DNA from: Branchipolynoe longqiensis
Lineage: Eukaryota; Annelida; Polychaeta; Phyllodocida; Polynoidae
Assembly (NCBI GenBank): GCA_030323885.1
Contig: CM059186.1
Location: forward strand, 20,994,998 to 21,058,997
Reading direction: 5' to 3'
Length of the DNA stretch: 64,000 nucleotides
Both the position numbers and the translations under genes were made by a program. Below, one piece after another: positions 20,819 to 32,190 of this stretch. The notes under the pieces were generated by a model, which was not told the origin of the DNA, ran no database searches, and was given only the letters and a program-made list of their open reading frames with translations. How positions within the stretch are numbered: the first letter of the stretch is position 1; each line of letters starts with the position of its first letter.

Positions 20819-21570
20819 TTAGAGGCCGGGATGGTAAGGGAAGTCATCGTGATCGGCGTGTGTGTAAGTCAGCCCGAGGCGGGCGACCTCGTCTCGGGCA
20901 ATGCCCGCCCATCTTCCAGGGAGATGGGCGCGGCTGAGGGCATCGCCGAGGACGAGGTCGGCCCCGGGCTTGTGAAGGATGGCGAGGTGGAAGCAAACCT
21001 CGGCGGCGAGGAGCCAGAGCTCCCTCGCACAGGTCCCGAGGGTGGGGTCCCGGGCCCGCCCCGAGTCGAGGGAGGCGGCGGAGGCCATGTTATCGGTGTT
21101 GATGACAACGTTGGCCCCCGCGACGTCAGCCGGGAGGAGGGCGTGAAGCGCCACCACGAGGTTGACCGCCACCATCTCGTGGATGGTGGGGAAGCGAGCC
21201 CGGAAGACCTCGGAGTACCCTCGGGCGTAGCAGTGGGGGGAAGAGTACGCTCCCCCTCCAGTGAGGCAGGAGTCACACTCGACGACGATCCCCCGGGTCC
21301 CGGGGGCGCGGAGAAGGTGGAGGCCGTTGGAGGCGCGACCATATGCCACGAACCACCTGAGGTCCCGGAGGGCGGTGTCCCCGAGGGTGGCGAAACCGTA
21401 GCAGCTGCGCAGGGCCGCGAGGAGGCGGGCCATGAACTTCCTCGTGGGGAGGACGCAGCTGCCAACATGGTTGAGCCTGCCGAGGATGCTCTGCAGCTCC
21501 TGGCGCCCGAGGGTCGGTCGAGCGACTCGGGCCTCGCGACGAGCTCCTCCACCTTGTCGGGGGCGATGCG
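20819..21570 (-). pseudogene. RNase H domain and RT C-terminus of the GC-rich element
   Basis: The frame 21433-20819 contains IVVECDSCLTGGGAYSS (first Asp), TIHEMVAVNLVVALHAL (Glu) and NVVINTDNMASAASL (second Asp). LHKPGADLVLGDALSR follows (last Asp). The catalytic set looks complete. Just upstream, in shifting frames, are remnants of the RT thumb (MTIRIAPDKVEELV, then FMARLLAALRSCYG). Confidence 0.8.
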
Positions 21571-21575
21571 GATGG

Positions 21576-22202
21576 TCATGGCCTCGCTGTCAATAGGGGA
21601 TCGGCACGCAGCTGGCGGTAGGCCCTGGAGATGTCGGCGGTCCAGGTGTAGGCCCCGGTGCCCTCTCTGATGAGGCGGCGGCCCACGTCGGCGACACAGG
21701 GGAGGCGGTAGGTGTGGGGGCGGCCGAGGTATTCGCGCCTCGGTATGCCCGCATTAACGCTTGCGCCAGGGGGTATGATAGGTCGACGATGACCCGCCTC
21801 TTGCTGGGGTCGGATTTGGGGCGGGTCATCATCGGGGAGACTTGAGACCAGGGTGTTAAGGGGGGGGCGAGGAAGGGGCCGGCCAGGGCCCCATGGGCGA
21901 GCTCGACGCGGATGAAGTCGCGGAGGTGAGTCTGGAATCCGGCCGGTTCGCGGTGGTTGGTGTAGGTGGGGCGAGGGGGGGAGTCGGAGGAGTAGTTGGC
22001 TGGGAAGCCGAACTCCAGGAGGTCGACTAGCTCCGAGTCGTGGTACACGCGGAGGCGGCTCCGCCATGCGGGGATGTGGAGGCCTGAGGGGAGGGGGATG
22101 CGGGCGGCCAAAAAATTGGGGAGGCCCGCATCGCGGAGTGCGTCGTATGTGCGGGAGAAGGTTGGGTGGTGGAGCCATGCGGGGCCGGAGAGGCGGGGCC
22201 AT
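21576..22202 (-). pseudogene. Reverse transcriptase N-terminal part, frameshifted and internally deleted
   Basis: Fingers and first palm motif are visible: FQTHLRDFIRVELAHGALAG, SPMMTRPKSDPSKRRVIVDLSYP, then after a frame change near 21775 ASVNAGIPRREYLG and ADISRAYRQLRADPL. The chain then jumps straight to thumb remnants. The ~100 residues that should hold the second palm motif with the YxDD catalytic pair are missing near 21590, so this copy cannot encode active polymerase. Confidence 0.75.
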
Positions 22203-23110
22203 ATGGTGAGGAGGGTGGGCGGTAGGTGTGGGGGGTGGGGCCGCAGGCGATGGCGGCGGGGAGGGTATCCTGAACGGCGGGGTCGATTACGTCGGCGACG
22301 GGTTCTGCTAGGTCACCGATGGGGGGGGGAGGTTTGAGGTTCAGGGGTGGGTGGGGTGGGGGTGGGGGGGGAGGGAGATGGGGAGGAGGGGGGGTGGGGG
22401 CGGTGGTGGTGGGGGTGGTAGTGGGGGGCAGGGGAGGAGGTGCGGGAGGGGTGGGAGAGGGGAAGGGCGAAGGTGGGGGCGGGTCGGGGGCGGGGGGGCG
22501 GAGGTCGGGGAGGCGGCCGATGTATGCAGTGTCGCCGGGGCCGCGGGTGCGGGGGGGCTGTTGGTGCGGGGAGGGCGGCGGCCTGGGGGGGTGGCGGCGG
22601 AGATGTGAGGGGCGGCGTGATGGGAGCCATCTGGGGCGGCATGAGATGCAAGAGCTTTGGCAGGGGGGTGATGGGAGCCATCTGGGCCGGCATGAGATGT
22701 GAGAGGTTTGGAGATGAAGGGGTGGCGGTTGGCGCGGGCACTGCGGCGGTGTTTAGGGAGGCGGTTAGGGGTGGTGTCGGGTGTTGGTGGATGAGTGTTA
22801 TCGTGGCGGGGCACCCTGCGGCGGACATCCGGTTGGCGCCGGCTTAGTGGTTTTTGGACTTCCGGTGTGCAGTCTGGGGTTTCTGGGTTTTCAGGGTGGT
22901 GGCGGGTGTGTGCAGGTGGTGTTGTGTTATGGGGGATGGGGGGGGGGTGATGGGGGTGGGGGCGGCGGGGGTGGGTGCGACATGGGTGCTGGGTGTGGTG
23001 GGGGCAGGGGTGGGGCCGCGTCGCCGCCGCCGGACTAAAAATCCGGTGAGGTGATCGCGGGGGCGGCTGAGGCACGGTCCCGGGGCCGCTTTGTGAAGCA
23101 GACGGCCTCG
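22203..23110. repeat. G-rich low-complexity stretch between gag and RT
   Basis: Plus strand is dominated by ggggtgggggcgg, so the minus strand would encode Pro/His-rich text. A 37-bp block (gatgggagccatctggg...gcatgagatg) is tandemly repeated at 22619-22700. Many open frames overlap on both strands; none resembles a family. Part of it may be a linker of the gag-like protein. Confidence 0.6.
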
Positions 23111-24268
23111 ATATGGACGGTTAGAATGCGGCGTATGTTGGCGCAGTACGCGCAGGCGTGCCTCCTCCTCTGGCCCTGTTTGCCGTGCACCTCTCAAGCG
23201 GGGGCGATGTCGCACGAGGCGGGGTCCCTGTTCCAGGCGGGGCAGGGTAGGGTATTCCGTAGGCTTCGCGGGTGTAGGGTGTGCGGGGGTCGGCATGGGT
23301 GGGGCGGGGCTGTGTGGGGAGGGGGGCGAGTCGGGCGGGGGCGCGGGTGGCGAGGGCTCTGGCTCTGCCCCCGCAGGCAGTCACGGGGGCGGTGATCACA
23401 TCCATGCGCACTGAGTTAATGGCGACTGGGTCAAGCTACCCATCCAGTAGCCGTCCGTCAGCGATCCAGGCGAATATGGTCTCGGAGTATCGCCGTACGG
23501 TCGGCCAGGGATGGGTGACGCAGTCTCTCAGCACGGTCATGTTGTGGTGAAGGAGTCCGGGGAGGGAGTCCGAGGGGAAGGCCGGGTGCGACTCCAGCAT
23601 GCGGAGGGCTAGGTTGTATTCCTCCATGGTAGCCTCGCCGGGCTTTAGGGCCTTCCCCTCGGCGCCCCTCTCGATGAGGTCGTGAGGGAAAAGGTATCCG
23701 GATGGTATACCTTTCCGGCGTCCGGTGTTTTGCGCCTCGGCCGACTCCAGTATCTCCCGGACCGGCTCGGCCGAGGATGCCGGGGAGCGGTCAGGGGCGG
23801 GGTGGGCGGCAGCAGGGAGGCGAGCCGCGGAGGCGGCCTGCTGGGTGGTGTAGAGACCGTGCCTCGTGTAGCGCTGGTAGGTGGGGTGCACATCCTCGGC
23901 AGGGGGCGGGGAGGAGGCGCGGGTGTGCAGGCGAGTATGCGGCCCCCGGCGGCGAGTTCTTGCAGGAGCGAGGCGAGGCGGTCCGTGATGGAGGGAGGCG
24001 TGGGGGCCGGCGCTCGAGGCGGGGCGAGGGCGATGGATTGCACGAGGGCTGTGAGGCGGTCCATGGCGCCCACCTGGGTCTGCATTTCTGCGGCCTGGGC
24101 ATCCATGCGGGCGTCCACCGCGGTGGCCCATGAGGTGGCCTCCGACTGGAGGCTGGGAGTGGTAGAGGTCGCGGAGGCGGCGTCGTGTGAGGCGGCGGAG
24201 GCGCTCCTACCTCGGCGTGCTCCTCGGCGGCCCGGGGGGCGGCCTCGGGGTCGCGAGCTGGCTGGCAT
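23111..24268 (-). pseudogene. gag-like protein of the GC-rich element
   Basis: Starts MPASSRPRGRPPGRRG near 24268 with a basic, Ala/Ser-rich N-terminus. It changes frame around 23850 and continues with PVREILESAEAQ, RKGIPSGYLFPHDLIER, EEYNLALRMLESHP and TVLRDCVTHPWPTVRRYSET. Near 23150 one frame shows a CxxC with later His and Cys that could be a zinc knuckle. Position 5' of RT supports gag; sequence similarity alone is weak. Confidence 0.6.
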
Positions 24269-24345
24269 GATGCGGTAGGTGCGTGAGGCGTGGAAGGCGC
24301 AGCCCGGGGGCGTGGAGGCGTAGAGGCGAGGAGGCGTGGAGAGAT

Positions 24346-24550
24346 GCCAAAGGAGAAATGGTGCGATCAGTCAGGGCGGAGGGAGGCGAGTGGCTTAGGA
24401 GCATGGAAGCGGCCGGTTATAAGGCCGCGAGGGGAAGGGGGGTGGTGGGGGTACGTAATAGCGCAATGGTTAGGGCAGGAGGGCGATAGAGGGGGGGGGG
24501 GTCCTCCTCCCCCGCCACGAATCACACGCAATGCAAGCATTACGACCGAT
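24346..24550 (-). repeat. Terminal direct repeat, right copy
   Basis: Second copy of 19572-19762, slightly longer because of extra G runs. As the 5' end on the minus strand it would hold the promoter; ccttataaccggcc at 24410-24424 (minus) is TATA-like. Confidence 0.85.
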
Positions 24551-24551
24551 C

Positions 24552-25163
24552 TCGCAAGTGCCACATTTGCGAGGCCGGGTTCCCTGCTGTAAAGCGTTGC
24601 TGGGATACGTCGATTGTGACTATCCTAGCAACGATAGGAGGTCGGGCGTTCGGACCCAGACCCATCGGTGTTTTTGCACGCTCCGATGTTTCAGCCGAAT
24701 ATTTAGGTTTTTATTGTCGAAATTCCAAACTTATTTAACTTAATTATATGGGAGGGGATTTAACTAATAACATACATTATATTGCTGAACCATATTTAAC
24801 TAATAACATACATTATATTGCTAAATTCATCCTGTTAGTAAGAGGTAAGAATAAAATGGTGAGCTCCTAAGAACTGACTGGAATGTTCCTTGCATTCTTT
24901 ACTATTCTCCAGACTTATATTATTAACCCCTATGTTCAACTTCATATTGCTATTTTGATTGCTCTATAAACTTATTTAACTAAGGGCCTTCCTCCCCACG
25001 GTCTGTAAGGAGTCGAACTCTCCACCTCGGACATTGCTAGCCAAGGGTCAAGCTAGCAGGAAGGCAGACAACGGCGGCGGGAGGCACAAGACATTCACAT
25101 GGAAGCAATTATTTATATTAACACGTAGGCTCGCCTTAAGCGGGGGTGGAATAGCCCGACGGT

Positions 25164-25165
<2 letters not shown>
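24552..25165. other. no gene; short tandem duplication
   Basis: A ~38-bp block (aactaataacatacattata...) is repeated at 24760-24826. Otherwise unassigned. Confidence 0.55.

Positions 25166-25260
<95 letters not shown>
25166..25260. repeat. TA microsatellite followed by GA microsatellite
   Basis: (TA)n from about 25170 to 25220, then (GA)n to 25259. Confidence 0.9.
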
Positions 25261-25261
<1 letters not shown>

Positions 25262-25534
25262 GGCGAATGGTGTGTGTGTGTGAGTATGATATGTGGGGTG
25301 GTGGTGCTAATTGTGTCGGGGGTGGGAGATTTGATTTGTGTGTGGTTTGCAGTGTCTGTGTGGTTTGTGGTGTGTGTGTTGTGTGGTGATACGAATTATG
25401 TAAGTAGTGGGAGATTTGGCGTGTTTGTTGTATGTGTGGTGTGTGGTGGTGCTGGTTTTGTAGATAGTGGGGGATTTAATTTGCGTCAGTATATAATGTG
25501 CTGTGGGTGCTGAGGTGTGTGTTGTAGACGTTTA
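25261..25534. other. TG-rich sequence, no gene
   Basis: Imperfect repeats of ~66-80 bp (tgtgtggtttgtggtgtgtg, gggagatttg) resemble the minisatellite that follows the foldback element at 25535. Confidence 0.5.
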
Positions 25535-25869
25535 AGACCCTATCACACATCACCAGATTGGGGGAAACGGACAGAAACCGAACAAAGTCTGGTTTGTGCG
25601 CGTACAAGTTTTGAACATGCACAAAACTAGGAACGGATGCCGCCAGATTGCCATCTACGGTTCTTGGCCGGTTTGAGTTTGTTTCGTCCGTTAGCTATCC
25701 ATTCATGTCCGTTTCATGTCCGTTTCATGTCCGTTTCATGTCCGTTCGTCCGCCGGCCTTTGACCCGATGTCGCAACACGTTGACACATTTTAATACATG
25801 TTGATCCTTATCACCACTGGACTAGACAATTCGGTCTGTTGCTCAATCCGGCATAGTGTGACAGGCACT
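25535..25869. mobile_element. Foldback TIR element, word 'gtttcatgtccg'
   Basis: Ends AGACCCTATCACAC and GTGTGACAGGCACT, flanked by TTA at 25532-25534 and 25870-25872. Interior words are cggacagaaaccg/gtttcatgtccgtttcatgt and their complements. It lies inside the TG-rich array. Confidence 0.8.
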
Positions 25870-28135
25870 TTAAGGATTTTATTTGTTTGACTGGTGTGTG
25901 TGTGTGAATGTGTGTATGTTTTGATGTTGCTGGTTGTAGACAATGAGATATTTGATTTGTTTGTATGGTTTTTGTGGTGAGTGTGAATGTGTTTTTGTTT
26001 GTTTGTTGTTTTACATTCTAACAATATCTAAGGTCATATCAAGACGGGGTGTGTATATGTTATGATGGTGCTAGTTGTAGACTGTGGGAGATTTGACTTG
26101 TTTGTGTGGTAAGTGTGAATGTGTGTATGTTTGTTTGTTGTTTTACACCCTAGCAACATCTGAGGTAATATCAAGACAAGGTGTGTGTATGTTGTGATGG
26201 TGCTAGTTGTAGATGGTCAGAGATTTGATTTGTTTGTTTGTGAATGTGTGTATGCTGTGATGGTGCTAGTTGTATACAGTATTATTTGACTTGTTTGTGT
26301 GTGGTTTGTGTGTGGTGAATGTGAATGTGTGTATGATGTGATGGTGCTATTTGTAGATGGTATAATTTGACTTGTTTTGTGTGATGTGAATGTGTGTATG
26401 ATGTGATGGTGCTAGTTGTAGATGGTATAATTTGACTTGTTTGTGTGGTATGTGTGTGGTGAATGATAATATGTGTATGTTGTGATGGTGATAGTTGTAG
26501 ATGGTATAATTTGACTTGTTTTGTGTGTGGTATGTGTGTGGTGAATGTGAATGTGTGTATGTTGTGATAGTGCTAGTTATTGATGGTATAATTTGACTTG
26601 TTTTGTGTGTGGTATGTGTGTGTAATGTGATTGTGATGGCTAGAAAAAGTGATGTGTGTTTAGATGTATAAGACTTGTTTGTGTGGTTGTGTGTGAATGT
26701 GAATGTGTAGTGATGGGCTAGTTGTAGATGTATAATTGACTTGTTTGTGAAAAAAAAAAAACGTGAATGTGTGTATGTTGGATGGTGCTATTGTAGATGG
26801 TATAATTTGACTTGTACAAAAAACCAAAAATGACTTGTTTGTGGTGTGTGTGTGGTGAATGTGAATGTGTGCATGTTGTGATGGTGCTAGTTGTAGATGG
26901 TATAATTTGACTTGTTTGTGTGGTATGTGTGTGGTGAATGTGAATGTGTTATGTTGTATTGTGTTGTAGATGGTATAATTTGACTTGTTTGTGTGGTGTG
27001 TGTGTCGTGAATGTGAATGTGTGTATGTTGTGATGGTGCTAGTTGTAGATGGTATAATTTGACTTGTTTGTGTGGTATGTGTGTGGTGAATATGTATATG
27101 TTGTGATGGTGCTGGTTGTAGATGGTATAATTTGACTTGTTTGTGTGGTGTGTGTGTCGTGAATGTGAATGTGTGTATGTTGCGATGGTGCTAGTTGTAG
27201 ATGGTATAATTTGACTTGTTTTGTGTGGTGTGTGTGTATGTGGTGAATGTGAATTGTGATGGTGCTAGTTGTAGATGGTATAATTTGACTTGTTTGTTGT
27301 AGTGTGTTGTGTGTGAAGTGAAGTGTTATGTGATAGTGCTAGTTATTGATGGTATAATTTGACTTGTTTTGTGTGTGGTATGTGTGTGGTGAATGTGTGC
27401 ATGTTGTGATGGTGCTAGTTGTAGATGGTATAATTTGACTTGTTTGTTTGTGTGGTGTGTGTGTGGTGAATGTGAATGTGTGTATGTTGTGATAGTGCTA
27501 GTTATAGATGGTATAATACGACTTGTTTTGTGTGTGGTATGTGTGTGGTGAATGTGAATGTGTGCATGTTGTGATGGTGCTAGTTGTAGATGGTATAATT
27601 TGACTTGTTTGTGTGGTATGTGTGTGGTGAATGTGAATGTGTATATGTTGTGATGGTGTTGGTTGTAGATGGTATAATTTGACTTGTTTGTGTGGTGTGT
27701 GTGTGGTGAATGTGAATGTGTGTATGTTGTGATGGTGCTAGTTGTAGATGATATAATTTGACTTGTTTGTGTGGTATGTGTGTGTGTGGTGAATGTGAAT
27801 GTGTGTATGTTGCGATGGTGCTAGTTGTAGATGGTATAATTTGACTTGTTTTGTGTGGTGTGTGTGTATGTGGTGAATGTGAATGTGTGTATGATGTGAT
27901 GGTGCTAGTTGTAGATGGTATAATTTGACTTGTTTGTTTGTGTGGTGTGTGTGTCGTGAATGTGAATGTGTGTATGTTGTGATGGTGCTAGTTGTAGATG
28001 GTATAATTTGACTTGTTTGTTTGTGTGTGGTTTGTGTGTGGTGAATGTGAATGTGTGTATGATGTGATGGTGCTAGTTGTAGATGGTATAATTTGACTTG
28101 TTTTGTGTGGGGTGTGTGTCTGTGTGTGTGTGAAT
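25870..28135. repeat. Minisatellite, unit about 75-85 bp, more than twenty copies
   Basis: Unit: gatggtgctagttgtagatg, gtataatttgacttgtttgt, then gtggtgtgtgtgtggtgaat and gaatgtgtgtatgttgt. The first two units (25990-26185) each carry a ~55-bp SINE-A tail at the same place. Units between 26630 and 26830 are eroded by small deletions and A insertions. No gene. Confidence 0.9.
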
Positions 28136-28264
28136 ATTGATGGTAAGCTGCCCTTCACTGGTGTTAGGACACGGTATCTATATGCATGACGTGCTGTAAT
28201 TTGTAGTAAGCATCAGCCTCCAATACCCAACTTAATTAAAGTTTTTTCCACAAAAAGTAGGGTT

Positions 28265-28458
28265 TCTATCCAGTTGGCTGTTGTGGTTTTATGTCCTAGT
28301 AATATCTATGGTCATATCAGGATGGGCCCTGCCTTGTGACAGTACCTACTCATGGTGACTTTATAGTGCTGTCTCACTGGAAGACATGGAGTGATGGACA
28401 CTGACACCATGACCTGATATCCTGCTCAACCACATTATCCTGATACTGAGCAAACCTA
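28265..28458 (-). mobile_element. SINE-A, minus, tail and part of body
   Basis: ggttttatgtcctagtaata through cacattatcctgatactgag; head absent. Confidence 0.75.
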
Positions 28459-28785
28459 TTGTATTACAGGCCATCAACTGTCCTATTTTTCCCGAGTTTC
28501 CCTATTTTTTGGATGAGTTCCTATTTAGACCTATTTTTAAAATAATGTAAGTCGTATTTTCTCCCTTTAAAAAAATATCTTTTGACCCATTGCATCTTTT
28601 TTCCAAAAGAAAACGCCATAATTTGTCTCTGCTCTGTACCCTTTGTTCTGGATTATTAGAAAACAAGTTTTGAGAAAAATAGGGGGGCACCTACTAAGCG
28701 GGGGTTTCCTACTAAGCTGGGTAATGCCGTAGACTACGAATCAAATAGAATGACACTTGAACAAGTAGCACAGTATGATTATACC
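28459..28785. other. T-rich unassigned sequence
   Basis: Repeated cctatttttt motifs. The same motif style resumes at 29200-29400 on the other side of MITE-T, so MITE-T probably inserted into one T-rich element. Confidence 0.45.
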
Positions 28786-29180
28786 TAGATAAAGCATTCA
28801 CCCGGTACTCGCAGTACATGAGTGAATACCAACGGTCGAAAAAGCGGGTTAATGAAATGAGAGCCTAATTTCACAATCTAAGAAGCAACATTTATTCTTT
28901 GTAGATGTCTTCATATTTACCCGCTACTTTTGAGTTGGAAAATATAATAAAACATATACTTTAATGCAATTTAAAAGTGAAATCGATAGCGTTCTCTGGC
29001 CGCCATCTTGTCTTTTTGCATTCTCTCCCATTTCACCAAATATGTGCCAATATATATAGCCATTTGATCATGGAACCACAGTTTCTACTTCATGTTCCAT
29101 ACTAAAGCTATTTTTGCACATATTTAGACTACGTTGTCATTCACCTGTGTACTACAAATACCGAGTGAATCGTTTATCTA
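28786..29180 (-). mobile_element. MITE-T, complete, 9-bp target duplication
   Basis: Ends TAGATAAAGCATTCACCCGG and the imperfect complement gagtgaatcgtttatcta, flanked by gattatacc at 28777-28785 and 29181-29189. Internal homology to 62568-62944 in the opposite orientation. A 9-bp duplication suggests Mutator or Merlin type. Confidence 0.85.
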
Positions 29181-29470
29181 GATTATACCGTATGTGCATT
29201 AAAATTTGAACTTCAAATGTTTCTTTCCCGTTTTCCTACTTTTTGAGGTGATTACTCATTTGACGCCCTCTATACACTATTTTGGTACATTTGCTGTTAT
29301 ACAAAATTCCTATTTTCTTCCTATTTTGTGGGGAAAAGCCCTATTTTATCCCTATTTTTCTGACAAAGAAATCCTTTTTTTTTGTAACCGCTGCTTCACT
29401 TGACGCCTGCTATTAATGAGCACCAGTCTATGTAGTGGTAAGCATCAATTTAGTAAATAATCGATTTGGC
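29181..29470. other. T-rich unassigned sequence
   Basis: Continuation of the cctattttt-rich sequence at 28459-28785; no gene. Confidence 0.4.
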
Positions 29471-29477
29471 TCGACAC

Positions 29478-29546
29478 ATCGGTACCCGTCCTGATATGAC
29501 CTTTGATGTTGCTAGGACGTAAAACAACAACAAACAAACAAACATG
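29478..29546 (+). mobile_element. Tail-only SINE-A
   Basis: Starts ggtacccgtcctgatatgac and ends acgtaaaacaacaacaaac with no head or body. Confidence 0.75.
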
Positions 29547-29817
29547 AAGCCAGCCAGTGCCCTTATAGCGTTATAGTCAGCCATCCGATTATGTCTTTCA
29601 TTTAAATGCATTGAATCAAATTATGGCGTTTGGAGAAGGAACTTTTTTTGAGCAATCCTAACTGCTCTGTTAAAACACCTTGTTTGGTGTGGTCTCTAAG
29701 TGCGTTTATGGTAAGTGCTATCTGGTCGGTTTAGTGAGTGCGTCCCTCTCAGTATGAGGGGTGTGTGTTCAGGCTTGAGTTTCAAGGAGCTGGCAATATG
29801 GCTTCAACGCCGGCTAA
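29547..29817. other. no recognised feature
   Basis: Unassigned sequence. Confidence 0.45.
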
Positions 29818-30437
29818 TACCCCAGTCACACTACACTTGTGATTGCTTGCGACCACTTTGCAGCCACCAAAAAAGGAGCAGTCGCAAGTAGTCAGCAACT
29901 GGTCATATTGTGGTCCTCCGTAGTTGGCGACCTCTGGGCGACCATTTTGGTTGCAACGATGTTGCAGTTGTTACATCAAAAACCACTTTGCGACCAAAGC
30001 AGTCGCCTGGAAGTCGCTGACCATTTTCATAGGTTGGTGACTGGTATCACACTCAGTAGGGGGCGGGGGAGGGGGTCATTTTGGTCTCTGACCTTTCGAG
30101 GACTATCGCCGAGCAATCGCCGACTGGTTAGTGACCACTCGGTGACCAGTCGGCGACTATAACACCATTGCAACCATTCTGCGACCGCTCGCCAAGCACT
30201 CAGTGACTGCCATCATCACTATTAAAGAACCCACCGGTGTCAGACTGCGCCAGAGACTTTTGGAATTTGAGAATCTGCCAAAATTATGCACACTCTTCAC
30301 AGCGATAAGATAAAAGCGAAAGAACTCAGAGAACCACAGTTTCATATGTACCTGTCTGCAAAGTCGGCAACCGATCAGCGATTGGTTGCCAATGGGGCAC
30401 CAACCGCTAAGCGACGACCGGTAGTGTGACTGAGACC
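29818..30437. mobile_element. Foldback TIR element, word 'gcgaccactcgg'
   Basis: Left end TACCCCAGTCACACTACAC, right end gtagtgtgactgagacc, flanked by TAA (29815-29817 and 30438-30440). Interior words ttgcgaccactttgc, agtcgcaagtagtc and tggtgaccactcggtgacc. Centre (30230-30340) is less repetitive. A related fragment is at 48880-49050. Confidence 0.8.
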
Positions 30438-30507
30438 TAAGTACAAGCGAACCCTCAATCAGAAATATGTCAAGTGAGCATTTTAAACTTGACCCATTGC
30501 AAGGAAC

Positions 30508-30748
30508 TGGACAGGGTGGCCAATATATAAGATCGCTGGATAGCTTCCTGTACGAACAGTCATGGGTTCAAACCCTGACCGAGTCAAACCACTGATAAGT
30601 TTATATATCATTTATGCTTGTCGCTACATAGTCCGGCATTCATCATTAAGAACGGGTTTACTCAACATCAAGATATTATGACTAAGTGGCATATCAGGTC
30701 ATGGTGCCGATGGCTCATTATCCCACTAGGGAAACACTATGAATTCTC
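30508..30748 (+). mobile_element. SINE-A, diverged plus copy, tail lost
   Basis: Head with ggacagggtggccaatata and B-box-like gggttcaaaccctgaccgag; body to cccactagggaaacactatg. Confidence 0.65.
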
Positions 30749-30749
30749 C

Positions 30750-31508
30750 ATGAGCAGTGGGGGTGATGGAAAGGGGAAATATTGCGCATAGAGGAGGAAT
30801 CGATCCCACATCTTGGTTAGTGTGCTACCATTACCATTACACCACCTAGGCGCCCTGATATCATCACCCTTTCTAAGCCCACTGACTCTGTGGCTCCTTA
30901 CCTGAGAGGTCAGTGCAAACTACTACATTTGTCATCCTGGCATTGTAAGTTTTTATAAATGGTTTTTGTCAATAAATCGTTTAATGCTTACAATTACATA
31001 CATACAGGCAATGCCGTGGGGAACGGGAAATATTGTGCCTAGAGCGGGTCTCGGACACACATCTCTTTGCATTCCAGGCCAGTGTGCTAACCATTACACC
31101 ACCTAGGCTCCCTGATATCACCACACTACCAACGCCTACCTGTCTATGTGGCTCCTTGCCTGAGAGGTCAGTGAAGCCTACTACACTCGTCCCGCTGGAA
31201 TTGTAATTCTTTTAATGCTTACAATTACATACATACAGGCAATGCACTAACACATACATACACAGGGTAGGTTCAACAACTATCCACCGCATAGCTTGTA
31301 CAGGATCCTGGTCACGGCACCAGTGTCATGGGGGTGATGAAAACGGGAAATATTGCACCTAGAGCGGGACTTGAACCCACATCTCTTTGCATTCCGGGCC
31401 AGTGTGCTAACCATTACACCACCTAGGCTCCCTGATATCACCACACTACCCACGCCTACCTGTCTATGTGGTTACTTGCCTGAGAGGTCAGTGCAGACTA
31501 CCACCACA

Positions 31509-31565
<57 letters not shown>

Positions 31566-31742
31566 AGGTGGGTTCAACAACCATACAGCACACAGCTTGT
31601 CCAGGATCCTGGTCATGGAACCAGTGTGTTGGGATTGATGAAAATGGGAAACAGTGCGCCGAGAGCAGGATTCAACAATTTCAAGTCCACATTTCTTGCA
31701 TTCCGGACTAGTGTGCTAATCATTACACCACATAGGATGCCT
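30750..31742 (-). mobile_element. SINE-D, four minus-oriented tRNA-like copies in series
   Basis: Heads at about 30780-30855, 31035-31110, 31357-31432 and 31660-31735. On the minus strand each reads like taggtggtgtaatggttagc followed by a B box such as gggttcaagtcccgctct. Between heads are shared bodies (cctacctgtctatgtggctc, tgcctgagaggtcagtg). A TA microsatellite lies at 31510-31560. The heads resemble tRNA, but repetition and body make them SINEs, not tRNA genes. Confidence 0.7.
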
Positions 31743-31830
31743 AATGTCATCACCCAATCTACGACTACACCATCACAAGTCGGTACCAGTCCTTATGTGC
31801 CCTTAGGTGTTACTATGATGTAACACACCA
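31743..31830 (+). mobile_element. Short SINE-A tail
   Basis: cacaagtcggtaccagtcct to gatgtaacacaccaacaaac, diverged. Confidence 0.5.
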
Positions 31831-31849
31831 ACAAACATATTATGATGGA

Positions 31850-32190
31850 TTGGTTGGTTGGTTCTTAGGAGTTTTACGTCCTGGCAACATCTAAGGTCAT
31901 ATCAAGACGGGAAACCGACTTGTGACAGTGCACACTCGTGGAAACTTTATAGTGCTGCCCCACTTGGAAATCAAGCTGCCAGCACCCTGACCCGATATCC
32001 CACTCAGTCACATTATCCTGACACTGAGCTAACCAGTCCTTGCCCTATCCTATGATTGCCGAGCGCCAGGCTAGGAAGCGACAAGTATCAATTTTTATAA
32101 GTAATTGCTTTGACTCAACTGGGGACAGAACTCACGATCTCCCGCATGCGAGGCCCGCGCTCTACCGATTCGGCCACCACGCCCGGCCAT
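31850..32190 (-). mobile_element. SINE-A, minus, full length
   Basis: ggttggttcttaggagtttt tail; head ends ctaccgattcggccaccacg and cccggcc, the type-1 head. Confidence 0.9.

Larger units (their letters stand above)
19570..24551 (-). mobile_element. GC-rich tyrosine-recombinase retrotransposon, Ngaro/PAT-like
   Basis: Bounded by a ~190-bp direct repeat (19572-19762 and 24346-24550). Read on the minus strand the order is gag-like, RT, RNase H, tyrosine recombinase. This combination defines the DIRS order; direct rather than inverted repeats and the lack of a methylase-like domain favour the Ngaro/PAT branch. The GC content is far above that of its surroundings. All three enzyme regions carry lesions, so the copy is inactive. 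Confidence 0.8.

Noticed and set aside
22313..23075. Proline- and histidine-rich frames of 171-244 residues
   Set aside because: C-rich low-complexity strand inside the GC-rich retroelement; open on both strands and without a recognisable fold.
25870..28135. Regularly repeated units reminiscent of a CRISPR array
   Set aside because: Units are contiguous without unique spacers and the genome is eukaryotic; it is a minisatellite.
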